44,340 nt of DNA from a virus. Location of the stretch: IMG/VR virus record IMGVR_UViG_3300037070_003643, positions 1 to 44,340 of that record. One strand, given 5' to 3'. Position 1 is the stretch's first letter. Every line of letters starts with the position of its first letter. Shown here piece after piece: positions 7,917-13,740 of the stretch. The notes beneath the pieces were generated by a model. It saw only the letters and a list, made by a program, of their open reading frames with translations, had not been told where the DNA came from and ran no database searches. A program made the translations under genes and the position numbers.

Positions 7917-8989
7917 GTACCCGCGCCTTCTCCGTCACCGTGCGCGATCACGAGAGTCACCCGATCCCCGGCGCGCTCGTCTGCGTCAACGATCGCTGTG
8001 GCCAGACCGATCTGCAGAACGGCCGGGTGCGGATCGAGGGCATCTCAACCGACTGGCATCAGGTGCAGCTGCAGGCCGAAGCCGAGGGCTACGCGCTCTA
8101 CTCGGAGAGCGTCAACCTCGACCCCGGTCAGCCACCCTTCGGGGATGTGGAATGGCCGGACCTCTACCTCGACGCCGACCACGACGCGGCGGGGCCGGTG
8201 CGGGTCGAGGGCGATCACTTCATGGCTGGCGATGCCCGCTGGCTGTGGAAGGGGAGCACCGACTTCCGGCTGGGTGAGGTCCTGCTGCGCGGCGGGGACG
8301 TGCGGCCGATCCTCGAGCAGCGCCAAGACGCGGGGGCCAATCTCGTGCGCGTCTTATCCATGAAGAAAGACAACACTGGGTGGCAGCTGGATCCACGCCA
8401 CCCGGGCCACACGGACATGATGCACCGGCTGTTCACGCTCCTGGGCAACATGGGGCTCTACGCGGAGTGGACGATCTTCGCGGACACCAAGCTCATGATG
8501 CCCAATCCGTCCGAGCAGCAGGACTACTACGGCCGGCAGTGCGCGATCGTCCGCCAGTACCCGCATCTCTTCCTGGAGCTGATCAACGAAGCGGGCCACG
8601 GGACGCAGGCGTGTGATCCGCAACGCTTCTCGAGGCCGGACGGGATTCTCTCCAGCCACGGCTCGGGCCTCTCCGACGTGCAGCCGGTCAAGCCGTTGTG
8701 GCATTACGCGACCTATCACGCGCGGCGGTCAGGCGGGCTGGCCAAGATCGGGAGCAACTATTCCCCCTACGTCTTTCAGGACGGCTATCCGACGCCGTGT
8801 CCCTACGTGCCGGAAGAGACGATCAAGCCGGAACAATACGGCTATGACACAGGCGTCGCGCGGTTGATGGGACAGGCGGCGTGTTGTGGATCAGGCGGAA
8901 CATTTCACCACGATGCGTGGAACGCGCCGCGACTGTTCAACGAGGGGGAGTTCGCGTGTGCCTCGGCCTTCTATCGGGCGCTCGCGTGA
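7913..8989 (+). CDS. Glycoside hydrolase-like protein (clan GH-A fold) with N-terminal Ig-like domain
   Basis: The 358-residue protein has two parts. Residues 5-70 form a beta-sandwich of the carboxypeptidase-regulatory type (SVTVRDHESHPIPGALVCV). Residues 100-358 look like a TIM-barrel glycosidase: an early R/W-rich strand, LELINEAGHG with the NE acid/base pair (E226), and a late FNEGEFA with E344 or E346 as candidate nucleophile. No signal peptide is visible. A phage could use it to degrade capsule, exopolysaccharide or cell-wall glycan, either from the virion or at lysis. The substrate cannot be told, and clan assignment rests on these motifs only. It begins at an ATGA overlap with the endolysin. 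Confidence 0.55.
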   Translation: MSTRAFSVTVRDHESHPIPGALVCVNDRCGQTDLQNGRVRIEGISTDWHQVQLQAEAEGYALYSESVNLDPGQPPFGDVEWPDLYLDADHDAAGPVRVEGDHFMAGDARWLWKGSTDFRLGEVLLRGGDVRPILEQRQDAGANLVRVLSMKKDNTGWQLDPRHPGHTDMMHRLFTLLGNMGLYAEWTIFADTKLMMPNPSEQQDYYGRQCAIVRQYPHLFLELINEAGHGTQACDPQRFSRPDGILSSHGSGLSDVQPVKPLWHYATYHARRSGGLAKIGSNYSPYVFQDGYPTPCPYVPEETIKPEQYGYDTGVARLMGQAACCGSGGTFHHDAWNAPRLFNEGEFACASAFYRALA

Positions 8990-9258
8990 CCTGTCCGATC
9001 GAGGGCGTGATCGCGGAATTGATCGTGGAGCCGATTCCCGTCATCCCTGATCCCGACCCGTCGAATGCGTCCGGCTGGGCGCTCCTAGCCCTCGTGCTGG
9101 GGATCCTGATCTACGAGGTCTGGGCCATCGCCACCGGACGTCCGACGATCTCGCAGTGGGTGCAGCGCGCGACCCGCGGCCGCCCCTGGTGGAAGGCGTT
9201 CGGCGTCGTCTCGATTGGCTTGTTGTTGTGGCATCTGTTCGAAGGCGGGCCGCTCTGA
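8986..9258 (+). CDS. Two-TM membrane protein, holin candidate
   Basis: The 90-residue protein starts at GTG in a GTGA overlap with the glycosidase-like gene. It has two predicted membrane helices, about residues 30-48 (WALLALVLGILIYEVWAIA) and 70-86 (FGVVSIGLLLWHLF), separated by a basic Arg/Trp loop. The N-terminal 25 residues are Pro- and Ile-rich. Size and topology suit a class II holin, which would complete the lysis group, but many phage membrane proteins look alike. Confidence 0.5.
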   Translation: MTCPIEGVIAELIVEPIPVIPDPDPSNASGWALLALVLGILIYEVWAIATGRPTISQWVQRATRGRPWWKAFGVVSIGLLLWHLFEGGPL

Positions 9259-9350
9259 TGGGCGACACCGTGATCTTCCTCGTGTGTCAGGCTGTCGGCG
9301 TGGTCGTGCTCGGCGTGATCCTCACCAGTCTCCTGCTGTGGGCGTGGTGA
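9258..9350 (+). CDS. 30-residue single-TM peptide
   Basis: A tiny gene joined to both neighbours by shared bases (TGATG at its start and again at its end). The product is almost entirely one hydrophobic helix (residues 4-28) ending LLLWAW. The tight coupling on both sides supports translation. It may modulate the adjacent holin-like protein; no function is known. Confidence 0.5.
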   Translation: MGDTVIFLVCQAVGVVVLGVILTSLLLWAW

Positions 9351-9523
9351 TGCCGGACCATCCGCACGATCTGAACTGGAAGCGGGCGACCATGCTGATC
9401 TGGGAAGCCGACGACGCCGAGCTCGCGCTCATCATTCAACTCGTCACGGAGTTTGAGCAGCAATACGGGAGGACGATCACGGCCGCGGAGTTGCGCACGA
9501 TCCTCCAGCGGCCCGCGTGGTGA
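9350..9523 (+). CDS. Small hypothetical protein
   Basis: This 57-residue acidic, helical protein starts at ATG in the TGATG junction. It has no membrane segment, Cys pair or known motif. Residues 20-50 (DDAELALIIQLVTEFEQQYG) would form one or two amphipathic helices. It is not recognised; it belongs to the run of short coupled genes after the lysis cassette. Confidence 0.5.
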   Translation: MPDHPHDLNWKRATMLIWEADDAELALIIQLVTEFEQQYGRTITAAELRTILQRPAW

Positions 9524-9738
9524 TCATGCGACCTGAAGCCGTGATCCTCTACTGTACATTCGAGGACTGTGGCGCGGGCTACGGCAGCGTCGGCGAGATC
9601 CCGCCCGTCTGTCCGAGTTGCCAACGGGCCACGCGCTGGACGACGACGCCGCCGCACCCGGACCGCCCCACGGTGCCGTACGCGATCACGCACAACGACG
9701 CGATCTTTCTGCACGCGCGGGGCATTCAGAACGACTAA
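9520..9738 (+). CDS. Small zinc-ribbon protein
   Basis: About 72 residues from GTG (GTGA overlap) or 70 from the ATG at 9526. Two Cys pairs, CTFEDC and CPSC, are spaced like a zinc ribbon, followed by a Pro-rich linker and a short tail. It probably binds zinc, and possibly nucleic acid or a protein partner. Its stop codon overlaps that of the convergent leftward gene. Confidence 0.5.
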   Translation: MIMRPEAVILYCTFEDCGAGYGSVGEIPPVCPSCQRATRWTTTPPHPDRPTVPYAITHNDAIFLHARGIQND

Positions 9739-9899
9739 TCCGCCCGGGCGTGGCAGATCTGACTGATGAAGGGCGACTGCGCCGCCATGACCCGCGCCAC
9801 GGCCTGACAATCCTGGAGCACGATGAACGGACCGGCGACCGCCTCGCCGGACATCGTGGTGACGAACCACCCGAGCACGAGCGCGCGGATCGTCCTCAT
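9735..9899 (-). CDS. Small exported-looking protein, end of leftward operon
   Basis: This 54-residue protein begins MRTIRALVLGWFVTTMSG, a basic start plus short hydrophobic stretch like a signal peptide, and has two Cys (C30 and C49) in the rest. Its ATG overlaps the lipoprotein stop as ATGA, so the two are translationally coupled. It ends at TAG facing the rightward zinc-ribbon gene. It probably works with the lipoprotein at the envelope; the family is unknown. Confidence 0.5.
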   Translation of the reverse strand: MRTIRALVLGWFVTTMSGEAVAGPFIVLQDCQAVARVMAAQSPFISQICHARAD

Positions 9900-10369
9900 G
9901 GCGTGCAATCGTAGTAGGGGATCTGGATCTGGGTGAGCGCGGGACAGGCCGCCCCGCCATTCGCCGGCGGCCGGGTGATCGTCCGCGTATACGTCTCACT
10001 GCGGAAGTGCTGAAAGTGGGGATCGCCGAGCGTCCACTGTTTGCACTCGCTGAAGGCGCTCACGGCACTCAACACCCAATCGGAGACCTGGCAGTTGACG
10101 GGGGCTTGCGCGACGGGCGCGGGAACCGGCGTGGGCGCAGGCTTGGGCGAGGGCTTCGGGGCCGGCGTGGGCGCGGGCGGCGGTGGCGCGGCAGGCGGCG
10201 GGGCTGGCGCGGGAACGGGGACGGGCTCGACGGCCGGCCCGGGCGCGGCCGGCGTCACCAGCACCTCGGGCGTGGCGGCGAGGACGGTCGCACTGGGGCC
10301 GGTCGGCATGTCCGAGCAGGCAAGCGACACCGTAACGAGCACGGGGAGCGCGAGGAGGACCGCTTTCAT
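9896..10369 (-). CDS. Surface lipoprotein with Pro-rich stalk and thrombospondin-like end
   Basis: The 157-residue product starts MKAVLLALPVLVTVSLACS, a lipoprotein signal with lipobox SLAC (Cys18). About 50 residues of Pro/Ala/Val stalk follow (PAPAPPPAAPPPP). The last 65 residues, CQVSDWVLSAVSAFSEC, then RTITRPPANGGAACPAL, match the spacing of a thrombospondin type-1 repeat (C-x-S-x-W, RxR, P-NGG-CP-L). It is encoded leftward with a DNA-binding gene, away from the lytic genes, as expected for a gene expressed outside the lytic cycle. A role in superinfection exclusion or altered host surface is an inference. Confidence 0.6.
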   Translation of the reverse strand: MKAVLLALPVLVTVSLACSDMPTGPSATVLAATPEVLVTPAAPGPAVEPVPVPAPAPPPAAPPPPAPTPAPKPSPKPAPTPVPAPVAQAPVNCQVSDWVLSAVSAFSECKQWTLGDPHFQHFRSETYTRTITRPPANGGAACPALTQIQIPYYDCTP

Positions 10370-10545
10370 GGGTTCAGTCTTTCAATCTGGCCGATGGGTT
10401 TTTCTGCGCGCCGCGGCGGTGACTTGAGCCACTGCCGGAGAAGGGTCGTCACGAGGGCTTTCAGGCTGATGCCCTCGAGCGCGGCTTGGGCCTTCACCTG
10501 GCGCCACCACGCATCGTCGATATCGCGCAGGATGAAGGATGCCAT
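10366..10545 (-). CDS. Ribbon-helix-helix transcription regulator
   Basis: The 59-residue protein begins MASFILRDIDDAWW, then KAQAALEGISLKALVTTLLRQWL: a beta strand followed by two helices, the order seen in CopG/Arc/FitA-type regulators. The C-terminal tail is basic. The first codon is only seven bases from the -10 hexamer and no Shine-Dalgarno site is present, so the mRNA is probably leaderless. A perfect palindrome lies inside its promoter, suggesting autoregulation of this leftward operon, which also encodes the lipoprotein. No toxin partner is visible. Confidence 0.55.
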   Translation of the reverse strand: MASFILRDIDDAWWRQVKAQAALEGISLKALVTTLLRQWLKSPPRRAEKPIGQIERLNP

Positions 10546-10582
10546 ACACAGCAAGGTATCACTGATAACGTACAAGTGTCAA
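10546..10582 (-). promoter_or_regulatory. Leftward promoter with operator palindrome
   Basis: Reading leftward there is a perfect -35 TTGACA (10582-10577), an 18-base spacer and -10 TACCTT (10558-10553) preceded by TG, an extended -10. The palindrome TATCA-C-TGATA lies at 10557-10567 in the spacer and -10. The start codon follows after seven bases. Confidence 0.6.
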
Positions 10583-10591
10583 GCGTAATCG

Positions 10592-10750
10592 TCAGGCGAG
10601 GAACTCGAGGAGGGTGAGCGCCACTAGGAGCCCGCAGGAGGCGCGTTCAAGGCTTCGGAAGATTTGATCCACGATCTGCTCGACGAGGCGGACGTGCGCC
10701 GGGGAGCGCCAGGCGAGCACCTGGAGCTTGTCCCCCAGACTCGGCCCGCG
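10592..10750 (-). other. Repressor C-terminal tail in +1 frame
   Basis: From 10750 leftward 52 codons read RGPSLGDKLQVLAW, SPAHVRLVEQIVDQIF, then LLVALTLLEFLA before a stop. Joined after Leu144 of the upstream frame (…FERLASRLL) this continues an amphipathic helical protein naturally, giving 196 residues. The junction bases are CTT-CTT-A-CGC, where one extra base or a +1 slip from CTT to TTA would restore the frame. It is a real frameshift, a programmed event, a sequencing error, or an overlapping small gene. Confidence 0.4.
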
Positions 10751-11183
10751 TAAGAAGTCGGCTGGCGAGGCGTTCAAAGTCGGCGATGATGTGCTTGAGT
10801 TCCGCAGCGGCCGGCGACGGGGGCGGCGCGACAGCGACATGAGCGTCCTTTTTGGATGAACGGTGCACGGCGATGTCTACGGCAGCAACCTGCATGCCGC
10901 GCATCGCGTGCCCGATCCGCCGGTCGCGGCCACCACGCCGCTCCATCTGCCGCCGCTCCGTCAGCGTGGAGATCCCAGGCTGAAAGAGCTGATACGTCGC
11001 AATGCCAAAGAAGTCCGCGATCCGGTCCACGTCGCGTAGGGAAAACTCGCGGCGCGGTTCCTTGAAAATCTTACTGATCCAACTTTCACTTTTGTAACAG
11101 TATTGTGCCAAGTCTTTACGGCTCTGCGCTCGCACTCGCAGGAGCGTGTCAACGTTGTGCTTAATGAGAAGGCTGGCTTTCAC
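10647..11183 (-). CDS. XRE/cI-like repressor, apparently frameshifted
   Basis: Started at GTG 11183 the protein has 178 residues; a GTG at 11234 would add 17. Residues 8-62 form a helix-turn-helix of the XRE class (VDTLLRVRAQSRKDLAQYC, SESWISKIF, LRDVDRIADFFGI). An ERRGGRDRR basic motif follows, found in this type of phage regulator. Residues after about 144 become a low-complexity GC-rich tail, while the +1 frame carries a sensible continuation (next entry). The gene is divergent from a Cro-like gene and shares the operator region, so it is the likely lysogeny or early-gene repressor. Confidence 0.6.
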   Translation of the reverse strand: MKASLLIKHNVDTLLRVRAQSRKDLAQYCYKSESWISKIFKEPRREFSLRDVDRIADFFGIATYQLFQPGISTLTERRQMERRGGRDRRIGHAMRGMQVAAVDIAVHRSSKKDAHVAVAPPPSPAAAELKHIIADFERLASRLLTRAESGGQAPGARLALPGARPPRRADRGSNLPKP

Positions 11184-11213
11184 CGGCCGTAAACTATTAT
11201 CACGGTTACACTT

Positions 11214-11289
11214 GGCACCCTGTCCCGATTGCACGGATATTCTGTCTGTTTAGGCTTGACACGGTGTCCGACTTAGGCGATACTGTGTC
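11214..11289. promoter_or_regulatory. Repressor operator cluster
   Basis: A perfect palindrome GACAC-G-GTGTC lies at 11258-11268. A near copy, GATAC-T-GTGTC, lies at 11279-11289, exactly 21 bases (two helical turns) away centre to centre. A weaker copy, GGCAC-C-CTGTC, lies at 11214-11224, 44 bases to the left. They overlap the rightward promoter and flank the divergent repressor start, as lambda-type operators do. Another partial copy (GACAC-T-GTGCC) is at 11618-11628. Confidence 0.6.
11256..11284 (+). promoter_or_regulatory. Promoter of the Cro-like gene
   Basis: TTGACA at 11256-11261, a 17-base spacer, then GATACT at 11279-11284. The ATG of the next gene comes six bases later and lacks a Shine-Dalgarno site, so the transcript should begin at or next to the start codon. 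Confidence 0.6.
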
Positions 11290-11290
11290 C

Positions 11291-11563
11291 ATGCCCACTG
11301 GCGCTGACCAACTCAAGGATTGGATGGATCGGCGTTGGCCGCTGTCCCTGCGGAAAGCGCGCGAATCGGCCGAGTATCTCGGGTACGACGAGAGCTTCAT
11401 CTCGCAACTCCTGCGCGGCGACCGCCGCCCTGGCTTGACCAATGCGATCAACATCGAACGCAAAACCGGCATCCCGGTTGAGGCCTGGGTGTCCAGTATG
11501 CTTGACGACGACGACACCGCCGCGCCCGTGAGAGCCCGTAAACGTGTGCAGGACAGAGCGTAA
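11291..11563 (+). CDS. XRE-family Cro-like regulator
   Basis: The 90-residue protein carries a helix-turn-helix over residues 18-62: LRKARESAEYLGYDESFISQLLRG, RRPGLTNAINIERKTGIPVEAW. This is the HTH_3/Cro-C1 layout used by phage repressors and Cro proteins. The tail is acidic then basic. It is transcribed away from the leftward XRE gene across shared palindromes, so the two probably form a bistable switch. The start chosen is the ATG adjacent to the promoter; an upstream in-frame start would lie within the promoter. Confidence 0.7.
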   Translation: MPTGADQLKDWMDRRWPLSLRKARESAEYLGYDESFISQLLRGDRRPGLTNAINIERKTGIPVEAWVSSMLDDDDTAAPVRARKRVQDRA

Positions 11564-11589
11564 CGCGCCATGTCCACAGGTTTACATAA

Positions 11590-11784
11590 CACTACACTAT
11601 CAGTCGTAGACGGGTCGGACACTGTGCCAAGGCTTGCGACGAACCCCGCTGCGCACGGGTATCCCACCTCTTTCTCGGCACTCATCGCGACAACATGCGG
11701 GACGCGCTCGACAAAGGGCGACTGACGGCCCATTGGCGGACAGGCGTGCGCCTGAACGGTCAGCCAGTGAAACGACGCTCATGA
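11590..11784 (+). pseudogene. Remnant of an HNH homing endonuclease
   Basis: In this frame the translation reads VGHCAKACDEPRC, VSHLFLGTHRDNMRD, LDKGRL, the C-terminal half of the HNH_3 family, whose typical form is HxCDNPxCxNPxHLFLGTxxDNMxDmxxKGR. There is no start codon in frame and a stop lies just upstream at 11587, so the N-terminal half is missing. Two conserved zinc-loop residues remain. It marks a decayed mobile endonuclease between the switch genes and the pentapeptide-repeat gene. Confidence 0.6.
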
Positions 11785-11888
11785 CTAAAGCCGCCGCCGG
11801 GACGCCCTTCGCTCCGTCCTTCGCGCCGGAATGGGCCGGTTTCGATCCAGGTGAGCAAGGGACACGCCAGATGCAGGCGAGCGCGTGA
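11781..11888 (+). CDS. 35-residue hypothetical peptide
   Basis: The ATG overlaps the stop of the HNH remnant and its own stop overlaps the GTG of the next gene, so it may be translated in a chain. The product is Ala/Pro-rich ([16 protein letters not shown]) without recognisable domain. It could equally be residual sequence from the decayed endonuclease region. Confidence 0.3.
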   Translation: MTKAAAGTPFAPSFAPEWAGFDPGEQGTRQMQASA

Positions 11889-12700
11889 ACACGATCAGGA
11901 TCGTGCATCGGCATAACGGCTCCGTGCTCTGGGAAGGCCCAGCGGCCACGATGAAGGACGCCATCCACGCCGCGTTCGCGGCACAAGCGCACCTGTTGGG
12001 GGCGGACCTGTCGGGGGCGCACCTGTCGGGGGCGAACCTGTCGGGGGCGCACCTGTCGGGGGCGGACCTGTCGGGGGCGCACCTGTCGGGGGCGGACCTG
12101 TCGTGGGCGCACCTGTCGAGGGCGAACCTGTCGGGGGCGCACCTGTCGGGGGCGGACCTGTCGGGGGCGCACCTGTCGGGGGCGGACCTGTCGTGGGCGA
12201 ACCTGTCGGGGGCGGACCTGTCGAGGGCGCACCTGTCGTGGGCGCACCTGTCGGGGGCGAACCTGTCGGGGGCGGACCTGTCGAGGGCGCACCTGTCGTG
12301 GGCGACTGGTGTCGTGCCAGAACGCTCCACACCGCTCTTGATGCTGCTCGATCAGCCAGGCCCGATTCGCGCCTACAAACTCGTGACGGCTGACGGCCGC
12401 TCGCCGTTCCATCACCACAAACTCTCGTATGCCGTGGGCGACGTCGTCACGGTAGACGATGCGAACACGAATCCAGCCGAACAGTGCGCGGCCGGGATCA
12501 GCGTCGCCTCGCTGGATTGGTGCTTGGCGAACTGGACGGCAGGCTGTCGCGTGTTCGTGGTGGAGTTTCTTGCGGCCGACATTGCCGCGATTCCCACCTG
12601 CACGGATGGGAAGTTTCGCCTGCATCGCTGCGCCGTAGTCGGAGAAAAGGATCTAACCGCCTTGGTGCCTACGGTAGAGATGGCGGCGGCTGCGTCGTGA
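11885..12700 (+). CDS. Pentapeptide-repeat protein with C-terminal DUF5758-like domain
   Basis: The 271-residue protein starts at GTG in a GTGA overlap. Residues 35-139 are 21 perfect pentapeptides of form A-[HDN]-L-[SL]-[GWR], which build a right-handed quadrilateral beta-helix. Residues 155-250 ([53 protein letters not shown]) match a globular domain that accompanies such repeats in phages and cyanobacteria (DUF5758-like). Pentapeptide proteins such as Qnr and MfpA mimic DNA and bind gyrase; that role is possible here but the sharply charged Asp/His face is unlike them. It lies at the start of the early block. Confidence 0.7.
   Translation: MNTIRIVHRHNGSVLWEGPAATMKDAIHAAFAAQAHLLGADLSGAHLSGANLSGAHLSGADLSGAHLSGADLSWAHLSRANLSGAHLSGADLSGAHLSGADLSWANLSGADLSRAHLSWAHLSGANLSGADLSRAHLSWATGVVPERSTPLLMLLDQPGPIRAYKLVTADGRSPFHHHKLSYAVGDVVTVDDANTNPAEQCAAGISVASLDWCLANWTAGCRVFVVEFLAADIAAIPTCTDGKFRLHRCAVVGEKDLTALVPTVEMAAAAS
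11987..12301 (+). repeat. Tandem 15-base repeat, 21 units
   Basis: Each unit reads gcg-NAC-ctg-tcg-Ngg. Apart from one ctg-ttg change in the first unit, the only varying bases are the first of codon 2 (c, g or a: His, Asp, Asn) and the first of codon 5 (g, t or a: Gly, Trp, Arg). All wobble bases are identical, which implies recent expansion or continuous homogenisation. Confidence 0.95.
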
Positions 12701-12726
12701 GCGGCTATTGAGCGATTGAGGCCCGT

Positions 12727-12930
12727 ATGCGCACCATCCTGATCGTCCTCGGCGTGGTGGGGGTGACGTGCGTGGCGAGCCTGCTGGTCGGCTGGCTGTT
12801 CGCGGGCGACGACGACTACGAAGCGTTCGACTACGACGCGTACGAGCGAGCGCGGATGGATCTGCTGATGAAAAAACCGCCTCGGCACGTAGGGAGACGC
12901 ACCGAGGCTCGAGACACGCACGCGCGTTGA
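12727..12930 (+). CDS. Small single-TM protein
   Basis: The 67-residue protein has an N-terminal transmembrane helix at residues 3-25 (TILIVLGVVGVTCVASLLVGWLF). An acidic, Tyr-rich segment follows (DDDYEAFDYDAYE), then a basic tail, so it is probably anchored in the inner membrane with a cytoplasmic tail. It is not recognised. Membrane-bound early phage proteins of this size often modulate the host envelope or exclusion. Confidence 0.5.
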   Translation: MRTILIVLGVVGVTCVASLLVGWLFAGDDDYEAFDYDAYERARMDLLMKKPPRHVGRRTEARDTHAR

Positions 12931-12944
12931 AGGGACGCGCAGAC

Positions 12945-13082
12945 ATGCCTGAGACAAGTATTGCATATCAACTGCTCGCGGACTGGACGCTGATCGCCCT
13001 CGTCTGGTTCGCCCTCTGCGCCTTCGCGGCTCTCGTCTGCGGGTTGACGGGACGATTGCCGTTTGCCGAGGAGCGGCCATGA
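12945..13082 (+). CDS. 45-residue membrane peptide
   Basis: The ATG at 12945 gives a short protein with one long or two short hydrophobic helices (residues 8-36, LLADWTLIALVWFALCAFAALVCG). Its stop overlaps the next start as ATGA, which supports the reading. The function is unknown. Confidence 0.45.
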   Translation: MPETSIAYQLLADWTLIALVWFALCAFAALVCGLTGRLPFAEERP

Positions 13083-13366
13083 GCGCGGAACTCCGCTTCA
13101 ACGTCGTGGCGATTGATCTCGGGAAACGGATCTACTACGCCGCTGTGGAAACGTATGGCTTCGGGCATGTGGGGTGGGAAGCCCTCCCGCCGGAGGAGAA
13201 AGCGAACTTCGTGGACGTGGCCGCGTACATCCTGCGCCGGCTGGATCCGCACGCCACGCCGGCCACGCTGTTCGATCACGCCGCGTCGCTGGCCCGGGCG
13301 GAAGCGGCGAAGGTCATCGGGACGATTTCTCCGGTTGCGCCGTGGGGCGAGCGGCGGGAGTCATGA
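13079..13366 (+). CDS. Hypothetical protein
   Basis: This 95-residue soluble protein, started at the ATGA overlap, begins with a strand-like stretch (FNVVAIDLGKRIYYAAV) and continues with charged helices (PEEKANFVDVAAYILRRL, AEAAKVIG). No motif is recognised. It is part of the coupled run leading to the recombinase. Confidence 0.5.
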   Translation: MSAELRFNVVAIDLGKRIYYAAVETYGFGHVGWEALPPEEKANFVDVAAYILRRLDPHATPATLFDHAASLARAEAAKVIGTISPVAPWGERRES

Positions 13367-13740
13367 GGCACGACGGCCCGCACTCGCATCCGTGCGCGGC
13401 CTGCCGCAATCCCGTGGAATGCGACGGGGAACTTGAGCAGAACTACGACGGCTGGCCCGAAGTGATTTGTCCCGCGTATCACCAGACCAACGGCACGATT
13501 GCGGATCTGTTCTGCGAGAAATGCGCGTGTGAATGCGGCGAGCCGGCGACGCAGTTCTTTGACGAAGGCGAGCAGTACGCGCGCTACACCGGCGAGCCTC
13601 GACACACGCCCGTGTGTGCCGCGTGCTTCACCCGGAAGGACAACGAGGAACATCCGGAACCCGACGGCGAAGCGTTTCGTGGTGGGGAAGCCGCGGCGTA
13701 CGAACGGGAACAGATGGAACAGGCCCGGAGGCTCAAATGA
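13363..13740 (+). CDS. Cys-rich putative zinc-binding protein
   Basis: The true start is the ATGA overlap at 13363, giving 125 residues. Four pairs of Cys (CAAC, CEKC, CECG, CAAC) are spaced through the protein and would bind one or two zinc ions. The sequence between them is acidic and the C-terminus is helical. It overlaps the recombinase start as ATGA. Zinc-binding proteins at this position could contact nucleic acid, but nothing catalytic is seen. Confidence 0.5.
   Translation: MRHDGPHSHPCAACRNPVECDGELEQNYDGWPEVICPAYHQTNGTIADLFCEKCACECGEPATQFFDEGEQYARYTGEPRHTPVCAACFTRKDNEEHPEPDGEAFRGGEAAAYEREQMEQARRLK

Noticed and set aside
11987-12301. Diversity-generating retroelement variable region, because the changing bases include A-like sites in AAC and AGG codons
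   Set aside because: Only the first A of the AAC-like codon varies and the second is fixed; no reverse transcriptase or template copy is present in the window.
11987-12301. CRISPR array
   Set aside because: The 15-base units are continuous with no unique spacers and lie inside a coding sequence.
12103-12393. Other frames through the pentapeptide repeat on both strands
   Set aside because: They are open only because the 15-base repeat lacks stop codons in all frames.
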